From Desulfobulbaceae bacterium (GTDB lineage Bacteria; Desulfobacterota; Desulfobulbia; Desulfobulbales; Desulfobulbaceae), in the NCBI GenBank assembly GCA_011322715.1, contig DRLX01000305.1:1-8547 (forward strand): DNA of 8,547 nucleotides, read 5' to 3'. Made by a program: the position numbers and the translations under genes. Shown piece after piece: positions 1-5,249 of the stretch; position 1 is the first letter of the stretch, and the number at the start of each line of letters is the position of its first letter. The notes under the pieces are model-generated. The model did not search any database and had not been told where the DNA came from. It saw only the letters and a program-made list of their open reading frames with translations.

Positions 1-367
1 CGAACAGGAAGTTGAAGATGGCAAATTTACGGACCCCGAAATTATATTCCCCCTGCCCTTTTGGATTAAAATCAAGATAGGGAATGGCCATCAGACCGAT
101 AATAATAATAGAAGGAATAACAACCCCGGCAAACCATGGATCAAAATACACCAGGATTTCCTGAAGCCCGATAAAATACCAGGGCGCCTTGGCCGGGTTC
201 TCCGTCCTTGTGGGCGTGGCTATCTCATTGAGCGGGGCATTCATCAACAAAGCCCAGATGATCAGCACAATCATGACAATGATCATGCACATCAGTTCCT
301 TAAACGGCAGTTCCGGCCAGACGTAAGGATTTCTCTCTTTTTTTACTTTGGGTTGTACTTCAGCCAT
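1..367 (-). CDS. petD: Cytochrome b C-terminal (subunit IV-like) protein, partial
   Basis: The first 122 codons are visible; the 3' end lies beyond the left edge. This is the quinol-oxidising C-terminal half of a split cytochrome b, which completes the Qo site of a Rieske/cytochrome b complex in the cytoplasmic membrane. A hydrophilic N-terminus is followed by a membrane segment (about residues 24-42), the Qo-site block PAKAPWYFIGLQEIL (58-72), and a second membrane segment (about 79-96). The block aligns with the PEWY region of cytochrome b/subunit IV but reads APWY, so the usual glutamate is missing. The start ATG has a GAGGT Shine-Dalgarno about 6 nt upstream. It lies 73 bp after the b6-type subunit and is third in the operon. 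The symbol petD is by analogy with b6f; the true extent, and any fused domain, cannot be seen. Confidence 0.88.
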   Translation of the reverse strand, partial: MAEVQPKVKKERNPYVWPELPFKELMCMIIVMIVLIIWALLMNAPLNEIATPTRTENPAKAPWYFIGLQEILVYFDPWFAGVVIPSIIIIGLMAIPYLDFNPKGQGEYNFGVRKFAIFNFLF

Positions 368-440
368 TCGCAACCTCAGGGTCAAAATTCGATGAAAGGG
401 TAAAACGAACTCTTGTCAGGGAATATCCTCTTCAATTTTC

Positions 441-1202
441 TTATAATGGTCTTGATATGCCGCCGTCCTTTCTCACCCGCCAGAAATGAATCGCCATAAA
501 AACACTGACTACGGCAGGAACCGCAATAACATGGAGAACATAAAACCGGAGCAGGGCATTGGCGCCGACAGTGGTCCCGCCAAGCAGAGCAAAACGGACA
601 TCGTTGAATTTGGTGACCAGGGAAAAGGGACCTTCCGCCCCCAGAAACGGCGTGGCAGCCCCCATATTCGTTCCGACGGTGATAGCCCAGAAAGCCAACT
701 GGTCCCATGGCAGGAGATAGCCGGTAAAGCTCATCAACAGGGTAAGGGTTAAGAGCAGGACCCCGATCACCCAGTTGAACTCCCGTGGCGCTTTGTAGGA
801 GCCGGTGAGAAAGACTCTAAGCATATGCAGCATGACGGCCAGCACCATCAGATGGGCCCCCCAGCGATGCATGTTGCGCAAAATCTGACCGAAGGGAACG
901 TCAAACTGGAGATATTTCATATCCAGATAGGCCATATCCACGGTGGGATGGTAATAAAACATGAGGAGAATACCGGTGACACACTCGACCAGAAAGGCAA
1001 AAAATGTAATTCCGCCCATGCACCAGGTAAAACGAATTTTCAGGGCGTGTTTCGGGATCCGGATGGGATGCAGATGAAGAAAAAGATTGCTGCGAATTAC
1101 CTTGCCCCGGTTGGCTCCGGTATCCTCAAAGTCATGCCGCCAGATTGATTTCCAGATCTGACCGGACATTATTTTTTCTTTCAGGGTCTTCTTCTCACTC
1201 AT
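441..1202 (-). CDS. petB: Cytochrome b6-type N-terminal cytochrome b subunit
   Basis: 253 aa membrane protein that carries the two b hemes of a Rieske/cytochrome b complex and moves electrons from quinol oxidation across the membrane. Four membrane segments are visible at about residues 57-82, 113-133, 144-164 and 222-242. The heme ligand pairs are H112/H126 (HRWGAH...MLH) and H224/H239. The 14- and 15-residue spacings match cytochrome b6 rather than mitochondrial cytochrome b. The conserved GYLLPWDQLAFWA block follows at 161-173, and the protein ends GGISRPL, like b6. C61 in FTWCMGGIT lies 51 residues before H112, as Cys35 of b6 lies before His86, so it may bind heme c_n/c_i covalently. The start has a strong AGGAGAGG ribosome site. 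It is the second gene of the operon. The family assignment is secure; the covalent heme is inferred. Confidence 0.95.
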   Translation of the reverse strand: MSEKKTLKEKIMSGQIWKSIWRHDFEDTGANRGKVIRSNLFLHLHPIRIPKHALKIRFTWCMGGITFFAFLVECVTGILLMFYYHPTVDMAYLDMKYLQFDVPFGQILRNMHRWGAHLMVLAVMLHMLRVFLTGSYKAPREFNWVIGVLLLTLTLLMSFTGYLLPWDQLAFWAITVGTNMGAATPFLGAEGPFSLVTKFNDVRFALLGGTTVGANALLRFYVLHVIAVPAVVSVFMAIHFWRVRKDGGISRPL

Positions 1203-1234
1203 TCGCCTCTCCTTTTCAGCTGGTCAGGCATGAT

Positions 1235-1255
1235 CGGCTCGTTTTTTCCGAGCCG
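1235..1255 (-). other. Hairpin between Rieske and cytochrome b genes
   Basis: A perfect 7-bp stem (CGGCTCG/CGAGCCG at 1235-1241 and 1249-1255) with a 7-nt loop, in the 144-bp gap between the Rieske stop and the cytochrome b start. No U-run follows on either strand, so it is not a terminator. An mRNA-stabilising or processing hairpin inside the operon is possible but not shown. Confidence 0.4.
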
Positions 1256-1346
1256 TACACGGTCATGACTCCGCCGTATCGATCTACACCGCAACGATTG
1301 GATCGCCGCGAATTGATATTTTTACTGATTGCTTTTCTCTGGTTCC

Positions 1347-1910
1347 TCAGGCCTTGACTTTCAGAAAACAACGCGGGTCGTCAAAATTCTTGAAGGTAAA
1401 GAGCTGGGCCTTATCAACCTTGATCCGGCCGTCTTCCAGCTCGGAAATCGCATATCGGTCCATGGGACGCGGCGCAGGCCCGGCAAAGTTGAAACCATTG
1501 GAATAATATTTTGATCCATGGCAGGGACATTTATACTGCCGGTCGTCCGGAAACCATTTGGGGGTACATCCGAGATGGGTGCATTTGCCGAAAACGGCAT
1601 AGAGGCGATCAGTCTCACGCACAATCCAGACCCGCTGGCTTTGCATGAATTTTTCGCTGACGTTGACCACGCCATATTGGTCCGGCTGACCAGGCGGGTA
1701 GTCTTCCAATGTTCCGATTTTAAAGGTGGCCGGAGGTTCAAAAAGCACCCGGGGAAATAAAAACCGAAGACCGCCGGCAATGGAAACGGCAATGGTTGTA
1801 AAAAAGGCCCCCCAGCCGAGACGGCGAAGCATGGTGCGACGGGATTTGGAAATTTCTCCGCACTCGCAGCATTTACGGCATGCGCCCTCTGTCCCCTTTT
1901 CTTCAGTCAT
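1347..1910 (-). CDS. petC: Rieske iron-sulfur protein of a cytochrome b complex
   Basis: 187 aa from the chosen start. The membrane-anchored [2Fe-2S] protein takes the first electron from quinol at the Qo site and hands it to a c-type cytochrome. The cluster motifs are CTHLGC (110-115) and CPCHGS (128-133): C110, H112, C128 and H131 are ligands, and C115/C130 form the usual disulfide. A twin-arginine signal (SRRTMLRRLG, 23-32) precedes the anchor helix (about 33-52), as in Tat-exported Rieske proteins. An odd cysteine cluster, C11-x2-C14-C15-x-C17, lies before the Tat motif on the cytoplasmic side. The start at 1910 has GGGAGGGG about 6 nt upstream. An in-frame ATG at 1985 would add 25 residues, including a CxxC, and has a weaker AGGA site right after a U-run. 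First gene of the operon. Confidence 0.95.
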   Translation of the reverse strand: MTEEKGTEGACRKCCECGEISKSRRTMLRRLGWGAFFTTIAVSIAGGLRFLFPRVLFEPPATFKIGTLEDYPPGQPDQYGVVNVSEKFMQSQRVWIVRETDRLYAVFGKCTHLGCTPKWFPDDRQYKCPCHGSKYYSNGFNFAGPAPRPMDRYAISELEDGRIKVDKAQLFTFKNFDDPRCFLKVKA

Positions 1911-1993
1911 GGGATTCCCCTCCCTTTTCTGCATATCTGAAATACGAACTAAAAAATTATCTTGATCGTCGCAAATATGACACATAACATCCT

Positions 1994-2044
1994 GAAAAAA
2001 AATACCGCCACCACGGGATATCTCTCCCGTGATGACGGTATTTT
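1994..2044 (-). terminator. Terminator/attenuator-like hairpin in front of the Rieske gene
   Basis: An inverted repeat at 1999-2044: a 9-bp outer stem (ATACCG/CGGTAT core), two 1x1 mismatches around 2 further pairs, and a 7-bp inner stem CACGGGA/TCCCGTG with a 6-nt loop. Read on the minus strand it is followed at once by eight U residues (about 2002-1995), the form of an intrinsic terminator. No minus-strand gene is visible upstream, so it either attenuates the Rieske operon from a promoter further upstream or ends a non-coding transcript. On the plus strand it ends in only four T. Confidence 0.6.
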
Positions 2045-2147
2045 CCTCAAGAATCCTTTATTCCCAGTGCTTATGCTCTCAATAACCGGAAAAGGCGGCG
2101 CTGGAACTCAAGAGACACATCATGATTCATCGATATTCTTTTGAAGG

Positions 2148-2157
2148 ATACCGGTAT
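2148..2157. promoter_or_regulatory. Perfect 10-bp palindrome ATACCGGTAT
   Basis: A self-complementary 10-mer. The half-site ATACCG/CGGTAT recurs nearby at 2003, 2036, 2160 (CGGTATA) and 2452 (AATACCGGT). This could be a dimeric regulator site between the divergent operons. The 2003 and 2036 copies are the two arms of the Rieske leader hairpin and may be unrelated. No regulator can be named. Confidence 0.22.
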
Positions 2158-2165
2158 GACGGTAT

Positions 2166-2181
2166 ATTTGACCGGGCAAAT
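2166..2181. promoter_or_regulatory. CRP/FNR-family-like palindrome
   Basis: ATTTGACCGGGCAAAT is a 16-bp palindrome with 7 of 8 pairs matching and TTTG/CAAA ends. The form resembles operators of CRP/FNR-superfamily regulators, which commonly control anaerobic respiratory genes. It sits 9 bp from the ATACCGGTAT palindrome. Its position between a cytochrome b complex and cytochrome c assembly genes makes such control plausible, but the match is by eye only. Confidence 0.28.
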
Positions 2182-2359
2182 CGGGTAGTTTGCAATCACT
2201 GTTGCCGTTGGCCGCAATGAACCGGAATGGATAACGTATTGTTTATCTGTTCTATCAGGTCATTATTGTATAGCCGGCCATATCTCCCAGATGGTTTCAT
2301 CTAAGGCTTCAAAGAGGCCATCAGAATAGCTTTCAGTCTTTATTCTATAAAATCAATTA

Positions 2360-2365
2360 ATTATA
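2360..2365 (-). promoter_or_regulatory. Possible -10 element for the Rieske operon or an ncRNA
   Basis: A perfect TATAAT on the minus strand in the AT-rich patch. A TTGTCA is present upstream, but at 23 bp, too long for a normal sigma-70 spacing, so the promoter is weakly supported. Transcription from here would give a leader of roughly 440 nt before the Rieske start, or about a 355-nt RNA ending at the hairpin near 1995. Confidence 0.22.
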
Positions 2366-2387
2366 TTAAAATCATCATGGTTGTTGA

Positions 2388-2416
2388 TTGACAAAGAAAA
2401 ATGAGTATGGTAGCTA
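2388..2416 (+). promoter_or_regulatory. Possible -35 (TTGACA) element toward resB
   Basis: A perfect TTGACA at 2388-2393. At 17 bp downstream the hexamer is TAGCTA, a poor -10, so only the -35 half is convincing. It would give a leader of roughly 390 nt for resB, running through the hairpins at 2587-2738. Confidence 0.2.
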
Positions 2417-2517
2417 GAAAGGTCATGCCACAATGTAAGTGCTGTGAAAAAAGAATACCGGTCCTGATTAACTGCTGCCGCATCTTCTTAATTGTTATGA
2501 AAGGAAAGCATATTTAA
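2401..2517 (+). CDS. Possible 38-aa cysteine-rich micro-protein
   Basis: An ORF from ATG 2401 to TAA 2517 with five cysteines in two clusters: C12-x-C14-C15, then C25-C26 after nine residues. It is basic and ends in a short hydrophobic stretch (IFLIV). The Cys pattern is suggestive of metal or redox binding, but there is no good Shine-Dalgarno before any of its ATGs, no recognised family, and the length is within chance expectation. It lies upstream of resB on the same strand. I list it because it is the only plus-strand candidate in the intergenic region; it may not be a gene. Confidence 0.15.
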   Translation: MSMVARKVMPQCKCCEKRIPVLINCCRIFLIVMKGKHI

Positions 2518-2696
2518 CGATTTACATCTTTTTTCCCCTTGAACATGCAACAAAATCCAGCGCTTTATCGGTTTTTTTTATTATGAGTTCCACCGCTGGA
2601 ACAAAATAACCGTTCCTTGCCGTCCCTTATAGGAGATTGTTGCGCAAGGTTGAATAAACCAGCATGGCTGGACCAGATAAGGTAGACTTCGAACAA

Positions 2697-2738
2697 TGAA
2701 AATAGTCCGAAACGATACAACTTCGTGGGCTATTTTTT
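2697..2738 (+). terminator. Terminator/attenuator-like hairpin upstream of resB
   Basis: Stem AAAATAGTCC (2699-2708) pairs with GGGCTATTTT (2727-2736), ten pairs including one G-U; GAA/TTC (2709-2711/2722-2724) continues it after a two-base bulge. The right arm runs into a six-T tract (2733-2738), as in an intrinsic terminator. It ends 30 nt before the upstream ORF and about 77 nt before resB. No established gene lies before it on this strand, so attenuation of the resB-ccsA leader is the likeliest role. Confidence 0.5.
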
Positions 2739-2768
2739 GATGAACAGAAAATTCGGGAGGCTCGACAA

Positions 2769-2819
2769 ATGGACATTTGCCTGCGGGTTTCCCTCAACAG
2801 CTTCGGAAAGACTCCATGA
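2769..2819 (+). CDS. 16-aa upstream ORF coupled to resB
   Basis: Encodes MDICLRVSLNSFGKTP and stops. It has the best Shine-Dalgarno in the area, CGGGAGG at 2754-2760, about 8 nt before its ATG. Its TGA overlaps the resB ATG as ATGA (2816-2819), the classic arrangement for translational coupling. It begins 30 nt after a terminator-like hairpin. Together these suggest a leader peptide that delivers ribosomes to resB, whose own GGAAAG site is modest. The peptide shows no run of one amino acid that would mark classic amino-acid attenuation. Expression is not proven. Confidence 0.4.
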   Translation: MDICLRVSLNSFGKTP

Positions 2820-4195
2820 CCACTCGAAAAAAAAATCCCATATGGGCCTTCTTTGCCTCGGTTAAGCTGGCGCTTTTCCTTCTCTTTATTCTTGCCGCGA
2901 CCTCGATAATCGGCACTGTTATCCAGCAGAACCAGCCGGCTGCGCAATACGTCAAAGAATATGGTGAAAAAACAGCCCACCTGTTCCAGACACTTGAACT
3001 GACCGACATGTACAACTCCTGGTGGTTTCTCAGCCTTCTTGGAATTTTCAGCCTTAATCTTATTGTCTGCAGCCTTGAACGAATTCCCAATGTCATTCGA
3101 CTGGTCAGGAAGGACAATCTGACCATAAAACCTGAACGGCTTGCCAAAATGCGTATCAGGAAGACACTTACCTTGCCCCTTCCGCTTGAACAAAGTGTGC
3201 AGCGAGTGGCGGACTATCTCCACGGCAAAGGATGGAAAACCACGGAAAGACAGAAGGACGACGGTATTCTGCTCTTTGCCCAACGGGGAGCGTGGACCAG
3301 GTTCGGCGTTTATATCGTCCATCTTTCCATTCTTGTCATTCTGATCGGGGCGGTTATCGGATCGCCGACCTTTGCCCGAAAGGTGCTCCACAATGAAAAA
3401 TTCGCCTTTAAAGGTTCGATCATGATTCCCGAGAGCCAGGAAACCAATTTTATTTATTCCTTCACTAACGGCAAGAAAATAGATCTGGGATTCACCGTTC
3501 ACTGCAGTTATTTCACCATTGACTACTACGCAAACGGCATGCCGAAAACCTACCTTTCCAAGGTGACCATTCTGGAAAACGGAAAACCGGTCCCCTTAAA
3601 AGACGGTTCAACCGTGCATGATCTCAAAGTCAACAAACCGCTCACCTATAAAGGGATCACCTTTTATCAATCATCTTATCAGCCCTACTCGGATTTTTTG
3701 ACTGTGCTGGTCAATACAAAGACCCATGAAAAACAGAGTCGAATCATTGCCGGAGGCAAACAGATCAAATCAAAAATGCAGCCGATTTCCTTTGGCATTA
3801 TCAATCAGGAAGTTCGTGGAGAGGCCGTACAGCGTGTTAAAATATGGTTCTCCGATGATCAGGCGGATCCGGCAATTTTCTGGGTAAACAACGGCCAGAA
3901 GGCCATTATCAAACGTCCCGCAGGCGAATATGAGCTGACCGTCAAGCAGCTCTATGCAACCGGCCTCCAGGTCACCAAGGACCCGGGGGTCTGGTTTGTC
4001 TATATTGGTTGCGGAATGATGCTTTTGGGGCTTTTTGTCGCTTTTTTCATGTCCCATCGAAAAATCTACGCCTTTATCCGGGAAGAGGCCGGACAGACTA
4101 CGCTGATTTTCGCTGGCAGTGCCCATAAGAATAAGGTAGGCTTTGAAAAAGTATTTTCCAAACTGATTGATGAATTTCAAAAACAGATGGTCTGA
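2816..4195 (+). CDS. resB: Cytochrome c biogenesis protein ResB (CcsB/Ccs1)
   Basis: 459 aa membrane subunit of the System II cytochrome c synthase, which with CcsA brings heme to the outer face of the membrane and attaches it to apocytochrome CXXCH motifs. Membrane segments lie at about residues 12-36, 67-88, 163-183 and 391-412, with a large extracytoplasmic domain (about 184-388) between the third and fourth, as in the family. Family marks are H169 in VYIVHLSIL, the GITFYQSSYQP block (280-290), and the GLQVTKDPGVWFVYIGC block (383-399) entering the last helix. The C-terminal tail of about 45 residues is cytoplasmic. ATG 2816 is preferred: it has GGAAAG 5 nt upstream and overlaps the stop of a short upstream ORF. 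A TTG at 2777 would add 13 residues with no clear ribosome site. It is followed by ccsA after 87 bp. Confidence 0.95.
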   Translation: MTTRKKNPIWAFFASVKLALFLLFILAATSIIGTVIQQNQPAAQYVKEYGEKTAHLFQTLELTDMYNSWWFLSLLGIFSLNLIVCSLERIPNVIRLVRKDNLTIKPERLAKMRIRKTLTLPLPLEQSVQRVADYLHGKGWKTTERQKDDGILLFAQRGAWTRFGVYIVHLSILVILIGAVIGSPTFARKVLHNEKFAFKGSIMIPESQETNFIYSFTNGKKIDLGFTVHCSYFTIDYYANGMPKTYLSKVTILENGKPVPLKDGSTVHDLKVNKPLTYKGITFYQSSYQPYSDFLTVLVNTKTHEKQSRIIAGGKQIKSKMQPISFGIINQEVRGEAVQRVKIWFSDDQADPAIFWVNNGQKAIIKRPAGEYELTVKQLYATGLQVTKDPGVWFVYIGCGMMLLGLFVAFFMSHRKIYAFIREEAGQTTLIFAGSAHKNKVGFEKVFSKLIDEFQKQMV

Positions 4196-4208
4196 TCTTC
4201 CTACTTCG

Positions 4209-4236
4209 CCTGAAAAATCAGGGCCCAAGCCCCTGA
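4209..4236 (+). other. Competing hairpins between resB and ccsA
   Basis: Three consecutive complementary blocks: CCTGA (4209-4213), TCAGG (4218-4222, extending to TCAGGG) and CCTGA (4232-4236, within CCCTGA). The middle block can pair with the left one (5 bp, AAAA loop) or the right one (6 bp, 7-nt loop), but not both. On the minus strand the second hairpin is followed by five U, so it could also stop antisense transcription. It could set the relative expression of resB and ccsA. Confidence 0.3.
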
Positions 4237-4282
4237 AGGGAAGGTGACCCCCTACAATTAATTGAACTTCATGGAATAACGA

Positions 4283-5134
4283 ATGAACAGCTCACAACTT
4301 TTCGGCATCACGACGCTCTGTTACCTGCTTTCTGCGATTTTTTATGTTGCCCTGCTGGTTTTCAAAAATAAAAAAGTCGGCACCATCGGCCTGGGGTTTG
4401 CCATTATCGGCGTTGTTATCCAGACAGTGGCCATCGGCCTGCGCTGGCAGGAATCCTATCAGATGGGAATCGGCCATGCGCCGCTCACCAATATGTATGA
4501 ATCCCTGGTTTTTTTCGCCTGGTGCACCACTTTGTTTTATATTTTTATGGAATTTAAATTCAAGGCACGGGTTGTGGGGGCCTTTGTCATGCCCTTTGCG
4601 GTGGCGGCCATGGCCTACGCCTCGTTTGCCAAGCGAATCAGCCAGCAGATCAATCCATTGATCCCCGCCCTGCAATCAAACTGGCTCCTTGCCCATGTTA
4701 TCACCTGCTTTATCGGCTATGGCGCCTTTGCGGTCGCCGGTGGACTCGGCCTCATGTACCTGCTTAAAAAATCCGGGATCAAAAAGGGAAAGCACCAGGA
4801 TTCCTTTACCGGCTCTCTGCCTGAGTTGAAAGTCATCGACGACCTGACGCATAAAACCATTATTTTCGGTTTCATGTGGCTGTCCGCCGGCATCATCACC
4901 GGTGCGGTCTGGGCCAATGAGGCATGGGGCACTTACTGGAGCTGGGACCCAAAGGAAACCTGGTCGATCATTACCTGGTTTATTTATGCCTCAACGCTGC
5001 ATGCCCGTTTTACCCGAGGCTGGAGCGGCAGCCGCATCGCCTGGCTGGCAATCCTTGGTTTTATCTCAGTCTTTTTCACCTATTTCGGTGTCAACTTTCT
5101 CCTCTCAGGCCTGCACAGCTATGGTGCAAGCTGA
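4283..5134 (+). CDS. ccsA: Cytochrome c biogenesis protein CcsA (ResC family)
   Basis: 283 aa multi-spanning membrane protein, the heme-handling half of the System II cytochrome c synthase. The tryptophan-rich WWD signature is complete: WGTYWSWDPKETW at 215-227. By correspondence with characterised CcsA/CcsBA proteins, H138 (WLLAH) and H278 (GLHSY) would be the outer-face heme ligands flanking the WWD segment, and H240 (STLHAR) the membrane histidine. About eight membrane helices are visible, the first at 8-27. Length and order fit the stand-alone CcsA form. It lies 87 bp after resB on the same strand and must work with it. The start has only a weak GGA upstream; an earlier ATG at 4271 is followed at once by a stop. 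A strong terminator follows 33 bp after the gene. Confidence 0.96.
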   Translation: MNSSQLFGITTLCYLLSAIFYVALLVFKNKKVGTIGLGFAIIGVVIQTVAIGLRWQESYQMGIGHAPLTNMYESLVFFAWCTTLFYIFMEFKFKARVVGAFVMPFAVAAMAYASFAKRISQQINPLIPALQSNWLLAHVITCFIGYGAFAVAGGLGLMYLLKKSGIKKGKHQDSFTGSLPELKVIDDLTHKTIIFGFMWLSAGIITGAVWANEAWGTYWSWDPKETWSIITWFIYASTLHARFTRGWSGSRIAWLAILGFISVFFTYFGVNFLLSGLHSYGAS

Positions 5135-5167
5135 AAATTTGGACCGGTGCAGTGAAACACGTTACAT

Positions 5168-5206
5168 AATAAAAAAGGCCGCCCTTCATGGGCGGCCTTT
5201 TTTATT
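5168..5206. terminator. Bidirectional intrinsic terminator after ccsA
   Basis: A perfect inverted repeat with arms 5168-5184 and 5190-5206, 17 pairs, core GGCCGCCC/GGGCGGCC, loop TTCAT. An A-tract on the left arm and a T-tract on the right give a U-run on both strands. It ends resB-ccsA and can also catch transcripts coming from glyS. Confidence 0.93.
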
Positions 5207-5249
5207 GCCTTTCTTATTTGATGATCCCGTAAAAAGTCCAATTTTTTTT

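Larger units (their letters stand above)
2045..2768. other. Gene-free divergent intergenic region, rich in palindromes
   Basis: About 720 bp between the divergent Rieske and resB operons with no convincing gene in any frame. It is AT-rich around 2340-2400. Small inverted repeats include GCAAA/TTTGC (2176-2193), AGATG/CATCT (2289-2302), GTTCCA/TGGAAC (2587-2602), CCTTGC/GCAAGG (2615-2649) and CCAGC/GCTGG (2659-2671). Those from 2587 onward lie just upstream of resB and would form a structured 5' leader. I recognise no known riboswitch class in it. Candidate operators, promoter elements and a possible micro-ORF are listed separately. Confidence 0.6.

Noticed and set aside
1911..1985. N-terminal extension of the Rieske protein from ATG 1985
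   Set aside because: The ATG at 1910 has a much stronger ribosome site and places the twin-arginine motif at a normal distance; the upstream start directly follows a terminator-type U-run. Kept as an alternative only.
2171..2220. Stretch with GGGCAAAT resembling part of a c-di-GMP (GEMM) riboswitch
   Set aside because: The second conserved block (GACGCAAAGCC-type) and the required stems are absent.
2196..2300. 34-aa minus-strand ORF starting MKPSGRYGR
   Set aside because: No ribosome site, no recognisable family, length expected by chance.
2263..2352. Minus-strand protein-like stretch (DGLFEALDETIWEIWPAI)
   Set aside because: It has no start codon in frame after the preceding stop and ends after about 29 residues; it could be a relic but nothing supports a gene.
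2777..2815. TTG start for resB adding 13 residues
   Set aside because: No suitable ribosome site before the TTG, the added residues are not part of the first membrane segment, and ATG 2816 has both a ribosome site and the ATGA overlap.
2740..2865. 41-aa plus-strand ORF from the ATG after the resB leader hairpin
   Set aside because: Preceded by a U-run instead of a ribosome site and runs out of frame into resB; the 2769 ORF has the Shine-Dalgarno.
2627..3502. A 291-codon minus-strand open frame opposite resB
   Set aside because: It is antisense to a clearly conserved ResB frame and its composition (many R, K, S, G, no domain) is that of a shadow frame.
4283..5134. CcmC/CcmF-type heme protein as an alternative for the WWD protein
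   Set aside because: The WWD motif is shared, but the adjacent ResB and the TLHAR/GLHSY histidine pattern point to System II CcsA; no other ccm gene is present.
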